This document shows positions 9,543-19,720 of a DNA stretch of 64,000 nucleotides, piece by piece (positions within the stretch are counted from its first letter, which is position 1; every line of letters begins with the position of its first letter). The translations under genes were made by a program, and so were the position numbers. The notes below the pieces were generated by a model. The model saw nothing but the letters and a program-made list of their open reading frames with translations, was not told the origin of the DNA and made no database searches. This stretch comes from JACRCT01 sp049841135 (GTDB taxonomy: Bacteria; Myxococcota; Myxococcia; Myxococcales; UBA5297): positions 2,356,001 through 2,420,000 of the forward strand of contig JASGHK010000005.1 of NCBI GenBank assembly GCA_049841135.1, in the 5' to 3' direction.

Positions 9543-12500
9543 GTGGAAAAGACCGGCCATCCGACCATTCAGCGCGACCTGGAGGAGACCCTGCGCTCCT
9601 CCAGCGACGCGCCCCTCGCGCCCGAGGGGCTCGGCCGCGGCGACTCCATCGGGCGATTCCTGGTCCTCGAGCAGCTGGGGGCGGGCGGGATGGGCGTGGT
9701 CTACGCCGCCTACGACCCGCAGCTCGACCGCAAGGTCGCCATCAAGCTCCTGCAGACGACCTCGGCCGGGTCGGGCGGCAGCGCCCTGCTGTTGCGCGAG
9801 GCCCAGGCCCTGGCGCGGCTGTCCCACCCCAACGTCGTGGCCATCCACGACGTCGGCGCCATGGACCGCGAGGTCTTCCTGGCCATGGAGTTGGTCGACG
9901 GCGTTCCCGCCTCCGACTGGCTGGCCCGCGGACCGCGCCCCTGGCGCGAGACCCTCGGCGTCTTCCTGCAGGCGGCGCGCGGCCTGGCCGCCGCCCACGC
10001 CGCGGGGATCGTCCACCGCGACTTCAAGCCGGGCAACATGCTCGTCGGCAACGACGGCCGGGTCCGCGTCCTCGACTTCGGGCTGGCCTGCGGGGCGTCC
10101 GAGGCAGCCCGGCGGAGCCCTGCCGACCGGGCCGCGTCCGGCGGATCCGCCCAGCTGCTCGAGGCCCCGCTCACCCGGCACGGCGAGGTGCTGGGGACGC
10201 CCGCCTACATGTCCCCCGAGCAGACCCGCGGGGAGCCCACCGACGCGCGGACCGACCAGTTCAGCTTCTGCGCCTCGCTCTATGAGGCGCTGTACGGAGA
10301 GGGCCCCTTCGCGGGAGCGACGGTGGAGGAGCTGTGGGCCGCCGCGCAGGCGGGCCGCATCCGCGAGGCGCCGCGAAGAGGGGTCCCCGCCTGGCTCCAC
10401 GCCGTCCTGGTGCGCGGGCTCAGCCCCGACCCCTCGGGCCGCCACCCGTCGATGGACGGGCTCATCCAGGCCCTCTCGCGCGACCCGGAGCGGCGCCGGC
10501 GCCAGTGGCTCACCGCCGCCGCGGCCGCGGTGGCCATCAGCGGCCTCGGCGCCTTCGCGGGATCTTCTCCTCGGCCCACCGCAGCAGCGCCCGTGCCGCG
10601 GTGCCGAGGCGCAGCTGGCCGGGGTCTGGGACGTCGCGCGGCGGCAGACCGCGCACGAGGCCCTGCTCGCCACCGGGGAGCGGGGCGCGGAGGCCTCCTT
10701 CCAGGGGGCGGCCCGGGCGCTGGACGACTATGCCGCCCGCTGGGTCGCCATGCACGCCGAGGCCTGTGAAGCCACCCGGGTCCGGGGCGAGCAGTCCGAG
10801 GAGCTGCTCGACCTGCGCATGGACTGCCTGCGCTCGCGCCTGCAGGAGCTGAAGGCGACCGCCGACGTGCTGGCCAAGGCCGACCGCGCCGTCGTGGAGC
10901 GGGCGGTGCCCCTGGCGCAGGGCCTCGCGGAGCTCGACGAGTGCGCCAACACCGCACTGCTGCGCATGGTCCTCCGTCCGGTCCGCGACCCCGAGACCCG
11001 CAAGCGGCTCCACGGTCTGGGCGAGCTGTTCGCGCAGGCCCGGGCGCTCGGACGCGCCGGCCACGCCAAGGACGGCTTGCCGGTGGCCGAGGCCGCGCTG
11101 GCCGAGGTGCAGATGACCGGCTGGCGTCCGATGGAGGCCGAGGGCCTGCACCTCGTCGGGACCCTGCAGCAGAAGCTGGGCCGAGAGGCCGACGCCGAGA
11201 AGACCCTGCGCCGGGCGCTGCTGGCCGCCACCGCCGGGCGCAACGACCCGGTCGCCGCCGACGCCGCGCGCCTGCTCGTGCACGTCGTCGGGTCCGCGCT
11301 CGTCCGGCCGGAGGAGGGGCTGGCGCTGTCCGAGCAGGCCTTCGCGCTTCTCGAGCGGCTGGGCGAGGATCCCACCCGGCGCGCCGCCCTGCTCCGCATC
11401 GTGGCGCGGCTGCACGGAGACCAGGGCCGCCACTCCGAGGCGGCCGCGCTGCTGGAGAAGGCCCTCGCCGCGCTCGAGGCGCAAACCGAGCGCCCGGATC
11501 AGCGGGAGATCGGCGCCGCCTGCCTGGAGCTCGGCACCCAGCTGCGGCACCTGGGGAAGTACGCCGAAGCCGCGACCTACCTGCAGCGAGCGCTCGACCT
11601 GTGGCAGCGGGAGAACGGGTCGGATCATCCGCTGGTGGCCCTGGCGCATCAGCACTTCGGCGGACTGTGCTGGACCGAAGACCGCTACGCCGAAGCGGGC
11701 GAGCACTACGCCCAGGCGTTGCGCATCCTGGAGCAGGCCTACGGACCCGAGCACCCGCAGGTCGCCGATGCCATCAATGGCCTCGCGTTGGTCCGCGTGG
11801 CGCTCGGGGCCTACCGCGAGGCCGAGGAGCTGGGCCTGCGCGCCATCAAGGTCTACGAGAAGACCACGGCGCCCAACCACCCGAGCCTGGCCAGCGCCTA
11901 CAACAGCCTCTGCAACGCCCAGCTGAGGCTGGGCCATTACCGTGACGCGGAGGCGACTTGCCGGCACGCCCTGGACCTGCGTCAGGGCGCGCTGGCCGAG
12001 CACCCGGCCACCGCCAACCCGCTCCATAACCTGGCCCGCGCCTTGTCCGGTCAGGGTCAGCACGAAGCGGCGCTGGCGCTCCACGAACGGGCCCTGGCCT
12101 TGAGACAGAAGACGCTGGGCCCGACCCACAGCGAAGTAGCCGTCTCGATGGGCTGGGTCGGCGAGGAGCTCCTCCTGCTGCGCCGCTGCCCGGCGGCCGT
12201 GACCGTCCACCAGCGCGCGCTGGCCCTCCAGGAGGCCAACTCCGCGTCGGCCGTCGACCGCGCCGCCACCCTGGAGGGCGTCGGCGCCTCGCTGCTCGTG
12301 TGCGGCAGCCCGGCCGAGGCGATCGCCCCGCTGGAGCGCGCCTTGGCGATGTTCGCCGAGGAGAAGGCCCGGCTCGAATACCTGGGCAGGACGCGCTTCG
12401 TCCTGGCTCGCGCGCTGTGGGAGACGGCTCGGGATCGCGAGCGCGCCCTGAGCCTGGCGCAGCAGGCCCGCGAGGACTTCGCCTCGGCCCAGGGGGACGC

Positions 12501-12591
12501 CGCCGCCGGGAAGGCCACGGAGGTCGCCGCGTGGCTGACCGCGCGCGCACCGTTCGTCGTGCGCCCGACCGCCGCCCCGGCCCGCCCCTAG
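9543..12591 (+). CDS. Ser/Thr protein kinase with C-terminal TPR repeats, frameshifted
   Basis: Residues 38-310 form a Hanks-type kinase: glycine loop GAGGMGVV at 46-53, Lys68 in VAIKLL, catalytic HRDFKPGN with Asp160, DFG at 178-180, and GTPAYMSPEQ. A membrane segment follows near 322-342. The remaining 650 residues are in the next frame. They start CRGAEAQLAGVWD, a motif that always follows the membrane segment in myxobacterial TPR kinases, and run through about ten TPR units (for example KYAEAATYLQRALDLWQ). Removing one base near 10590 (CCC run) joins the halves into about 1015 residues. It likely phosphorylates cytoplasmic partners in response to an envelope signal, with the TPRs binding proteins. 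It is monocistronic and convergent with the GT8 gene. Confidence 0.85.
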
Positions 12592-12756
12592 CCATGAGGG
12601 CAAGTCTTGGCGGAGTCCGGCGACCGAGCAGAAGGCGCTAGTCGGACCCGAGCGAGAGGACGGGGTGCCGGTGGGGGACGAGAGGGGCTCGCTGGATTTC
12701 GCGGAATCCCCCGCTCACCTCCTGGCCCACCGTCCATCGCCGGGGCTTCACCCGCT

Positions 12757-13776
12757 TCAGGGTGGGACCGTGAGGCCCAGCGCCGCACGGACGGGCCTGT
12801 CGAGCTTCGCCATCGCGGCCCGCCCGTGGTCCGCCAGCCGGCGGGCGGCCCGCGGGAGATCGCGCCGGTAGAGAGCAGCCAAGTCCTGCGCCTGCGAGAC
12901 CCGCCAGCCGCGCCAGGGCGTCTGGTCCAGGTATTCGTAGAAGAGGGCGCGCCCCTGGCCCAGGTACCCGGCTTGCCAGGGCTTGCGGATGCCGCAGAAG
13001 TGCACGACTCGCTCGGCGGGAATCTCCGGAGGAGGCACGCGCAGCAGCTGCCGGCGCCAGCGGCGCACCACGCCGGGGAACGCCGCCTCGGTGTGGGGGT
13101 CCTGCCAGTTCCAGCGCCGCTCGAGCGGAGCCCAGTGGCGGAAGAGGACGCCGTTGAGCGCGTCCTGCTCATAGAACGCGCAGGACTCTCCGAAGCGCTC
13201 CAGGAACTCGAAGCAGCGGCGGGCGACGTCCTGCGCACGCCAGAAGTCGAGGTTGAGGACCAGGGCGCCCGCGTTGAAGTAGCGGTTGGTCGCCGGGATG
13301 CCCAGGCGGCGGTGAATCGGGAAGTGCCCGGGCGAGGAGACGACGTGGTCGTAGTCCTGCGCTGCGAGGAGCGCGTACGGGCCAAGGTCCTGCTGCCAGA
13401 GCTCGCCGAGGTTCGCGGTCACCACCGTGTCGGTATCCAGGTAGATCGCCTTGCGGTGCTCGGTCGAGAGCAGCTCCGGGATGCGGAGCCGCCAGTAGGT
13501 TGGGTGGGCGAAGTCGGTCTTCGACCGCTTCCCCGAGGCGCTCGGGTCCGCCTCCACCCATCGGATGGAGACCTTCGCCGCGCCGCTCGCACATTCCAGG
13601 ATCCGCTCGCGATTGGCCGGGCGGATTGAGTCTGCGAGGAAGAGCAGCTGGAGCGGCTCCTCGCCGGCGTAGTTTCGAGCGATGGACCGGACGCAGACGC
13701 CGGCGGCCATGGCGTAGCCGTCGTCGGCGCAGAGGACGACCACGGGGCCTGGCGAGGTGGACGCGGAAGCGGTCAT
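12757..13776 (-). CDS. GT8-family glycosyltransferase
   Basis: The start ATG at 13776 overlaps the stop of the upstream dioxygenase-like gene (ATGA), indicating translational coupling. The 339-residue protein has the GT-A fold marks of family GT8: N-terminal VVVLCADDGYAMAAGVCVRS, the metal-binding DTD at residues 114-116 in YLDTDTVV, the NRYFNAGALVLNLDFWR block (about 164-180), and the C-terminal HFCGIRKPW with His259. Such enzymes move a hexose from a nucleotide sugar to glycan, lipid or protein acceptors, retaining the anomeric configuration. There is no signal peptide, so it acts in the cytoplasm, perhaps on a cell-surface glycan. The acceptor is unknown. It is probably cotranscribed only with the 13773-14744 gene. 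Confidence 0.87.
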   Translation of the reverse strand: MTASASTSPGPVVVLCADDGYAMAAGVCVRSIARNYAGEEPLQLLFLADSIRPANRERILECASGAAKVSIRWVEADPSASGKRSKTDFAHPTYWRLRIPELLSTEHRKAIYLDTDTVVTANLGELWQQDLGPYALLAAQDYDHVVSSPGHFPIHRRLGIPATNRYFNAGALVLNLDFWRAQDVARRCFEFLERFGESCAFYEQDALNGVLFRHWAPLERRWNWQDPHTEAAFPGVVRRWRRQLLRVPPPEIPAERVVHFCGIRKPWQAGYLGQGRALFYEYLDQTPWRGWRVSQAQDLAALYRRDLPRAARRLADHGRAAMAKLDRPVRAALGLTVPP

Positions 13777-14744
13777 GGCCGCACCTGGTTCTTGGCCTGG
13801 TCCTGCGCAAACGGCGCGCTTTCGGCCCCGCCGCCCGGCGCGAGGATCAGGCGGTTGACGTAGCGGTCGTAGCGGTCGGCTTGCGGCACCGGAACCGGCT
13901 CGTAGGCGAACCGGAAGACCGGAAGGACCGAGTACTGGACCTGCAGCATCAGGCGTGGCCGGCTCGTCGGCACGTTGCCCTTGTGGATGCCCCAGGTGTC
14001 GGCCAGGAAGCTCGTGCCCCGCGGCCCCAGGACCTGCCTGCGGCCTTGGGCGCCATAGCGGCGGTCGATGTCCTCTGCCGAGTACGGGAGGGCGCGGATG
14101 CGCCCCGAGTCCCGATGGGAGCCGAGCACGTACTCGTGGGGCCCGCTGCCTTCGTCGACGTCCGTCAGGTAGACGAACAGCTTCAGGACGCGCCAGTCGT
14201 CGTAGTCGCGATGAAAGCGCTGCACCGACCACGGCTCGTTCGAGCTCGGCGCCGACCAGTCGAGGCCGAGCTGGGCGATGGTCGGGGTGCAGCCGAGGTA
14301 GCGCCGGGCGATCGCGAGCAGCTCGGGGCGGTTCATGAGGTCGGCGACGTGGGGACAGCGCGCGACCACCGCCAGCGGATACGAGGCCAGGCCGACCTCT
14401 GGAGGCGCTTCGGAAGCGCGGAAGCGCAGCCCGCCGGGCCTGCTCACGAGCTCCTGCTCCGCCAGGTAGGTGCGGACGTCGTCGAGCTGGGAGGGCGAGT
14501 ACACCGGCGGAATGGACGCGATGCCGCTCCTGCGCAGCTCCTCGGCCGCACCCGCCAGCGCCGGGCTGTCTTCAGGGAGACCGGCTGAGGGCCGGATCGC
14601 CCTGATGTAGCCGGCAAGCGCCCCACCGAGCGCTCGTCGGATGGGGGCCCATGGCAGCAGGCGCATCATCCAGAAGTTGGCGGTGATGGCCGGGGTTCGG
14701 TGGTAGTGGGCGCCAGGCTGGGGTTGCTCGTAGGGGTCGGACAT
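13773..14744 (-). CDS. Phytanoyl-CoA dioxygenase (PhyH) family protein
   Basis: I choose ATG 14744 over the TTG at 14780, as it starts the conserved part sooner; neither has a good ribosome site. The 323-residue protein matches the PhyH family of Fe(II)/2-oxoglutarate oxygenases. Iron ligands are His178 and Asp180 in FHRDYDD and His254 in DTWGIHKGN, and an Arg after the last His (SRPRLMLQ) can hold 2-oxoglutarate. N-terminal TPAITANFWMMRLLP and GYIRAI are typical of PhyH proteins beside glycosyltransferase genes. The reaction would be hydroxylation of a small molecule, lipid or sugar. Coupling with the GT8 gene through an ATGA overlap suggests that both modify the same cell-surface molecule. 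The substrate is unknown. Confidence 0.85.
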   Translation of the reverse strand: MSDPYEQPQPGAHYHRTPAITANFWMMRLLPWAPIRRALGGALAGYIRAIRPSAGLPEDSPALAGAAEELRRSGIASIPPVYSPSQLDDVRTYLAEQELVSRPGGLRFRASEAPPEVGLASYPLAVVARCPHVADLMNRPELLAIARRYLGCTPTIAQLGLDWSAPSSNEPWSVQRFHRDYDDWRVLKLFVYLTDVDEGSGPHEYVLGSHRDSGRIRALPYSAEDIDRRYGAQGRRQVLGPRGTSFLADTWGIHKGNVPTSRPRLMLQVQYSVLPVFRFAYEPVPVPQADRYDRYVNRLILAPGGGAESAPFAQDQAKNQVRP

Positions 14745-15145
14745 GGAGGAACGGTTCGACCAGCCGTGTGCACCGGGCAATGGCAGTCCCCTGAAGGCGC
14801 TTCAGGAACCTTGGAGGAGCCCGGTCAGGAAGACGGCGACGTGGATCCGTTCGTACCGCACCGAGTCTTCCCTGCTCCTTGCCCCTGGAGGAGCCGGCCC
14901 CCGCGCCGGTCACTTGCTGGGCTTGCGCATGGTTCGGGTCCTCGTCGTCCCCTCCTCGACCCACTCGACCCGGGCGAACTGAACTCAAATCCCGCGGCCG
15001 GACCGGCGCGAGAGGCTCGCCGGACGCGTTCTGTCTGCCGACCAGCGCTACAGCCGCCCAGCGCTCCCGCGAGGCCGCCTCTTCGGATCGCCTATCCTTG
15101 GCGCCCAGTCCGAGGAGTTCGAAAAGGACCAAGAGGGGAAGCTCC
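14745..15145. other. Divergent intergenic region with a short palindrome
   Basis: These 401 bases separate the divergent PhyH-GT8 unit and a beta-helix gene, so they hold two promoters that I cannot pinpoint. The clearest element is CCTGAAG GCG CTTCAGG at 14790-14806, a perfect 7-bp inverted repeat with a 3-base loop, 46 bases upstream of the PhyH start. It could be an operator or a leader hairpin. No gene is supported. Confidence 0.45.
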
Positions 15146-17113
15146 ATGCGAAAGATGCTGCTGGCGATGCTCTCAGCGGGGCTCATGGCGTGCCCTGCCG
15201 CTCCGGCCTCACCGGATGGCGGGATGATTCCGAAGGACACCGGCACCGAGGTCAGGGCCGACGGAGCGACGGGGCCTGTCGTGGACGGGGGCGAGGCCGC
15301 GGCTGACGGAGCGACGGCGGTCGCCGACGCCTCGCGCCCCGACTCGGGGTCTGTCGCGGACGGGGGTGAGGTCGCGACCGACGGAGCGACGGCGGCCGCG
15401 GACGCCTCGCGCCCGGACTCGGGGCTCGTCGCGGACGGGGGCTCGCCCATTCCCCCGGAGCGGATGATCGACTGGTCCGCCGCGGGGGTGGTGAACGGGA
15501 TCCCCGAACGCACTCAGGAGATCCTGGTCACCGGGCTGGTCGGCGACGGGGTGACCGACAACGCAGGTGTGATCCAGGCCGCCATCGCCGCGTGTCCGGT
15601 GGGCTCGGTCGTGAAGATCCCGGAGGGGACGTACGCCTGCGCCTCGTCGCTCACGCTCAAGAGCGGGATCACGCTCCGCGGGTCGGGCGTCGGCAAGACC
15701 ATCCTCAAGTCGACGGGCGCGGCCAGCGCCTACGCCGGCTTCGTCAACCTGGGGACGACGGGCCCCTCGTGGCAGTACCAGAACAGCTCCACCGCCATCA
15801 CGTCGGGGGCGACCGCGGGGTCCACCACCATCGGCGTCGCCTCGTCGGCCAGCATCGCCGTGGGGACGCACCTGGTCATCGCGGAGGAGAACGACCCCGC
15901 GCTCGTGGCGACCCCCGGGACGGCCAACGTCGGCGCGAACAACAACGTGACCGGGTGGGGCGACGACAACCTCCATGCGCGCGGCCAGGTGGTGCGGGTC
16001 ACGGCGGTCGCTGGCAGCACGCTCACCGTCTCGCCGGCGCTGTACTCCGACTACGCCCGCTCCCCGATCGCGGTCTGGTTCAAGCCCGACTGCGAGAACG
16101 CCGGCGTGGAAGACCTGACCCTCTATGCGACCAACAGCGGGATCGACGGCGCCTCGATCATGATGTACGGGGCGTACAACTGCTGGGTCCGGAACGTCTT
16201 CGGTGACTTCTGCGACTCCTTCCACGTGAAGATTCTCTGGGGCCTGCACAACGAGGTCCGGCACTCGCACTTCAGGGACGCGTACTTCCACGCCGCCGGC
16301 AACCGCGACAACTCCTGCGAGCTCACCTACAAGACGAGCCACACGCTCGTGGTCGACAACATCTTCGAGCGGCTGCTCTGCGGGGTCATGTTGAACCGCG
16401 GCGCCGCCGGCAACGTCATCGCCTACAACTTCACGACCGGCGAGTACCACGACAACGGGGCGACGGGCGCGACCTGGATGCCCTTCGGGCTCGGCGCCAA
16501 CCACGGCGCGCACCCGCAGTTCAACCTCTTCGAGGGCAACGTCACCGCCAAGTTCGTCGCCGACTCCTACTGGGGCACCTCCTCCGACACCACGGTGCTC
16601 CGCAACTGGTTCCTCGGGCACGGCACCTTCCAGCCGCCCTACTCGCAGCGGGGGCCGCTGGAGGCGCCCATCGCCTACGCGCAGGATCTCGCCGCCATCC
16701 AGGTCTGGGAGGGGCAGACCCGTCTCAACGTCGTGGGCAACGTGCTCGGGGACTCCACGCTCGCCGGCGCGACCTACAAGGTCACCCACCCGGACCCGCG
16801 GGGCTACGGCTCCCCGTACATCTGGTCCATCGGCTACATCTCGTCGTCCGATCCGGGGACGAGCACGCCGGTGCTGCCGAAGCCGGCGCCCACGCTCCTC
16901 GACCACGGCAACTGGGACCCGGTGGGCAACGCCCAGCGCTGGGATCCGGCCGTGAGCAGCCGTAGCATCCCCGCAAGCCTGTTCCTGGCGACGAAGCCTG
17001 CGTTCTTCCATTCGCTTCCCTGGCCGCCGTTCGACGCCGCGCAGCCGGCTGAGGCGGCCATCGCCAACCTCCCGGCCGGCTACCGGTACCAGCACGGGCA
17101 GGACCCGCCCTGA
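15146..17113 (+). CDS. Pectate-lyase_3-like beta-helix lipoprotein with Asp/Ala linker
   Basis: The ATG at 15146 follows AAGAGGGG, and it is preferred over the in-frame upstream start at 14879 because it opens a lipoprotein signal (MLLAMLSAGLMAC). The 655-residue protein continues with a Gly/Asp/Ala linker that holds a duplicated 75-bp unit, then a beta-helix domain of the pectate lyase superfamily: VTDNAGVIQAAIAACPVGS, VVKIPEGTYACASSLTLKS, ITLRGSGVGKTIL, and inner strands such as NAGVEDLTLYATNSGIDG. The same N-terminal entry (AIAAC...IPEGTY...LRGSG) is found in Pectate_lyase_3 proteins. It is probably displayed on the outer membrane and could cleave or bind polysaccharide. Catalytic residues were not identified. 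Confidence 0.82.
   Translation: MRKMLLAMLSAGLMACPAAPASPDGGMIPKDTGTEVRADGATGPVVDGGEAAADGATAVADASRPDSGSVADGGEVATDGATAAADASRPDSGLVADGGSPIPPERMIDWSAAGVVNGIPERTQEILVTGLVGDGVTDNAGVIQAAIAACPVGSVVKIPEGTYACASSLTLKSGITLRGSGVGKTILKSTGAASAYAGFVNLGTTGPSWQYQNSSTAITSGATAGSTTIGVASSASIAVGTHLVIAEENDPALVATPGTANVGANNNVTGWGDDNLHARGQVVRVTAVAGSTLTVSPALYSDYARSPIAVWFKPDCENAGVEDLTLYATNSGIDGASIMMYGAYNCWVRNVFGDFCDSFHVKILWGLHNEVRHSHFRDAYFHAAGNRDNSCELTYKTSHTLVVDNIFERLLCGVMLNRGAAGNVIAYNFTTGEYHDNGATGATWMPFGLGANHGAHPQFNLFEGNVTAKFVADSYWGTSSDTTVLRNWFLGHGTFQPPYSQRGPLEAPIAYAQDLAAIQVWEGQTRLNVVGNVLGDSTLAGATYKVTHPDPRGYGSPYIWSIGYISSSDPGTSTPVLPKPAPTLLDHGNWDPVGNAQRWDPAVSSRSIPASLFLATKPAFFHSLPWPPFDAAQPAEAAIANLPAGYRYQHGQDPP
15256..15445 (+). 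repeat. 75-bp tandem repeat coding for the Asp/Ala linker
   Basis: Copies start with GACGGAGCGACGG at 15260 (partial), 15305 and 15380. The exact spacing of 75 bases between the last two gives a 25-residue peptide unit (DGATAxADASRPDSG, then VADGG). The repeat keeps frame and forms the flexible spacer of the lipoprotein at 15146. Confidence 0.8.
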
Positions 17114-17609
17114 CCCTCGTCTCGAGGTCGCGAGATTCGTCTTCCTCCCTGGCGGAAGGGGCGGGCTTCCTGCTGGAGGCTCGTCACCCGCAAGTCACGG
17201 GAGGCGCGGCGCTGGAGGTGTGTCGATGACCACCGACCATCCGCTCTGGGGCACCCTTGTGCGGCCCAGCGCAGCGGTCGGTTCGCCTGCTCGTCGGCGG
17301 CGGAAGTCCGCGACGAGGTCAAGGCTGCGCTGGAAGCCGGGGATTGGGCTCCGCTGGCCCAGGCCCCTGAAGGACGCTCCTCCGAGCGCTCTCCGGGGGC
17401 TTCGTTCGTCGCCTGCTGCCACCCTGAGCGCGCCGACTGCCGCTGAGCGCGGCAGGATGCAGCCGGAACGAAGTAGAGTCGGTCAAGTCGCCTCTGACCG
17501 CGCTGCGCGTGTGGGGCGACCGCGGGAGGCGACCGATGCAGGTCCGTGTTCTTTCGCTCGCGATGCCTCACCTCCAAGGCCGCCGCGGCGAACGCCGCCT
17601 GGGCTGCCC
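17114..17609. other. Intergenic stretch before the hybrid kinase
   Basis: A long in-frame extension upstream of the kinase (to 17220) is open but reads as low-complexity Arg/Pro/Ser without conserved motifs, so I treat the stretch as non-coding leader. No ribosome site, hairpin or repeat stands out. Confidence 0.45.
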
Positions 17610-19616
17610 ATGACCGGCGCGGGCGAGGCAGACGGGGGCCTCGACGCCGACGGCCTCGAGCGCGAGGAGCTGCGCAGCCAGTCCTTCGAGAGCGCCATGC
17701 TGCCGATGGTGGTCATGGACGCGGCCACGCACCGCTTCGTCGACTGCAACCTCGCGGCTGCCAGGCTCTACGGCCATGTGAGCGCGACCGAGGTGCTGGG
17801 CAAGACCCCGCTCGACGTCTCCGCTCCGCTGCAGGACGGCGTCCCCTCCGCGCAGCTCGCGCGCCACCGTGTCGAGCAGGCGCTGGCGGTCGGCGCCGTC
17901 CACTTCCCGTGGCGCCACCGGCGGCCCGACGGGACGCAGTGGGACGCCGAGGTGTACCTCACCCGCCTCGACGGCAACGGGCGGCGCCTGGTCCAGTTCA
18001 CGCTCATCGACGTCACGGAGCGCAGGCGCGCCGAGGCGGCGCTGCAGGAGAGCCAGCGGACGCTGGCCACCCTGATGAGCAACCTGCCGGGACTCGCCTA
18101 CCGGTGTGAGAACGACGCCGACTGGACGATGCGCTTCGCCAGCGAGGGCTGTCTCGCGCTCACCGGCCTCGAGCCGGACGAGCTGGTCGGGAACCGGAAC
18201 GTCGCCTACGGCAATCTCATCGTCCCCGAAGACCGGGAGCGGGTCTGGGAGGAGGTGCAGCGAGCCCTCTCCGCGCGGGCGCGGTGGCGCATCGAGTACC
18301 GCCTCCGGACGAAAGGCGGAGAGGAGAAGTGGGTGTGGGAGCAGGGCTGCGGCATCCTCGACGCCGAGGGTCGGCTGACGGCCCTCGAGGGCTTCGTCAC
18401 CGACATCACCGAGCGCCGGCGGGCCGAGGAAGACAGGGGCCGGCTGAGGGAGCAGCTGCACCAGGCGCAAAAGGTGGAGTCGGTCGGGCGCCTCGCCGGC
18501 GGCGTCGCCCACGACTTCAACAACATGCTGGGAGTGATCCTCGGCCGCGCGGAGCTGGCCCTGGAGCGCCTCGGCCCGGAGAGCCCGGTCGCCGAGGACC
18601 TCAAGGAGATCCTCCAGGCCGCGCAGCGCTCCGCCGACCTGACCCGGCAGCTGCTGGCCTTCGCGCGCAAGCAGACCATCGCGCCCAAGGTGCTGGACCT
18701 CAACGACACCGTCGGCGGCATGCTCAAGATGCTGCGCCGACTCATCGGCGAGCACCTCGAGCTCGCGTGGACGCCCGAGCCGGGGGACTGGCGGGTCTTG
18801 ATGGACCCCGCGCAGCTCGACCAGGTCCTCGCCAACCTCTGCATCAACGCCCGCGACGCCATCGGCAACGCGGGCAAGGTCACCATCGAGACCGGCGTCG
18901 CCACGTTCGACGCCGCCTACTGCTCCGCCCACCCTGGGCATGCGCCCGGCGACTACGTGCTCCTCGTGGTCAGCGACGACGGCTGCGGCATGGACAAGCA
19001 GACGCTGGACCGGCTCTTCGAGCCCTTCTTCACCACCAAGGGCCTGGGCAGGGGCGTCGGCCTGGGGCTGGCCACGGTGTTCGGCATCGTCAAGCAGAAC
19101 CACGGGTTCATCAACGCCTACAGCGAACCGGGGAAGGGCTCGACCTTCCGGATCTATCTGCCTCGGCACCTGGGCGAGGTCCAGCCGTCGGCGCCGCGGC
19201 CCGACGAGCCGGTCCGAGGCGAGGGAACCATCCTGCTGGTGGAGGACGAGCCGGCGCTGTTGAAGCTCACCACCCGCATGCTCCAGAGCCTGGGCTACAC
19301 CGTGCTGCAGGCGAGCGCGCCCAGCGAGGCGATGAGGGTCGCCGGCGAGCAGGCTCGAACCATCGACCTGCTGATGACCGACGTCGTGCTGCCGGAGATG
19401 AACGGCAAGGACCTGGCCACCCTCCTGACGGCGCGCCACCCGCGGCTCCGGTGTCTCTTCACCTCGGGCTACACCGCCGACGTCATCGCGCACCAAGGAG
19501 TGCTGGACGAAGGGGTCCACTTCATCGAGAAGCCCTGCACCCTCCACGCGCTGGCCGACAAGGTGCGCGAGGCGCTGACGGACCGCCCGGCGTGCGAGAA
19601 GCCCGCGGCGCGTTGA
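17610..19616 (+). CDS. Hybrid sensor histidine kinase, PAS-PAS-HisKA-HATPase-REC
   Basis: I place the start at ATG 17610; the frame is open further upstream but has no recognisable domain there. The 668-residue protein carries PAS domains at about 20-138 and 150-270 (each ending in D(V/I)TERRR), then HisKA with phospho-His301 in GGVAHDFNN, and the catalytic ATPase with N-box NLCINARDAI (409-418), DDGCGMD, FEPFFTTK and GLGLATV. A C-terminal receiver has acidic LLVEDEP and phospho-Asp591 in LLMTDVVLPEMNG. There is no membrane segment, so it senses a cytoplasmic signal through PAS. It lacks an output domain and must pass phosphate to another protein. The kinase at 38733-41804 is a close paralogue with five PAS domains. 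Confidence 0.9.
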   Translation: MTGAGEADGGLDADGLEREELRSQSFESAMLPMVVMDAATHRFVDCNLAAARLYGHVSATEVLGKTPLDVSAPLQDGVPSAQLARHRVEQALAVGAVHFPWRHRRPDGTQWDAEVYLTRLDGNGRRLVQFTLIDVTERRRAEAALQESQRTLATLMSNLPGLAYRCENDADWTMRFASEGCLALTGLEPDELVGNRNVAYGNLIVPEDRERVWEEVQRALSARARWRIEYRLRTKGGEEKWVWEQGCGILDAEGRLTALEGFVTDITERRRAEEDRGRLREQLHQAQKVESVGRLAGGVAHDFNNMLGVILGRAELALERLGPESPVAEDLKEILQAAQRSADLTRQLLAFARKQTIAPKVLDLNDTVGGMLKMLRRLIGEHLELAWTPEPGDWRVLMDPAQLDQVLANLCINARDAIGNAGKVTIETGVATFDAAYCSAHPGHAPGDYVLLVVSDDGCGMDKQTLDRLFEPFFTTKGLGRGVGLGLATVFGIVKQNHGFINAYSEPGKGSTFRIYLPRHLGEVQPSAPRPDEPVRGEGTILLVEDEPALLKLTTRMLQSLGYTVLQASAPSEAMRVAGEQARTIDLLMTDVVLPEMNGKDLATLLTARHPRLRCLFTSGYTADVIAHQGVLDEGVHFIEKPCTLHALADKVREALTDRPACEKPAAR

Positions 19617-19720
19617 GCTGGGCCTCATGGCGAGCCTGTTTGGTGGACGCGAGCCCGAGACACGCGGTCCCGCGGTAGGCTGAAGCGCTGCTTGGCGCTT
19701 CGGGTGCGAGGAGGGAACTC

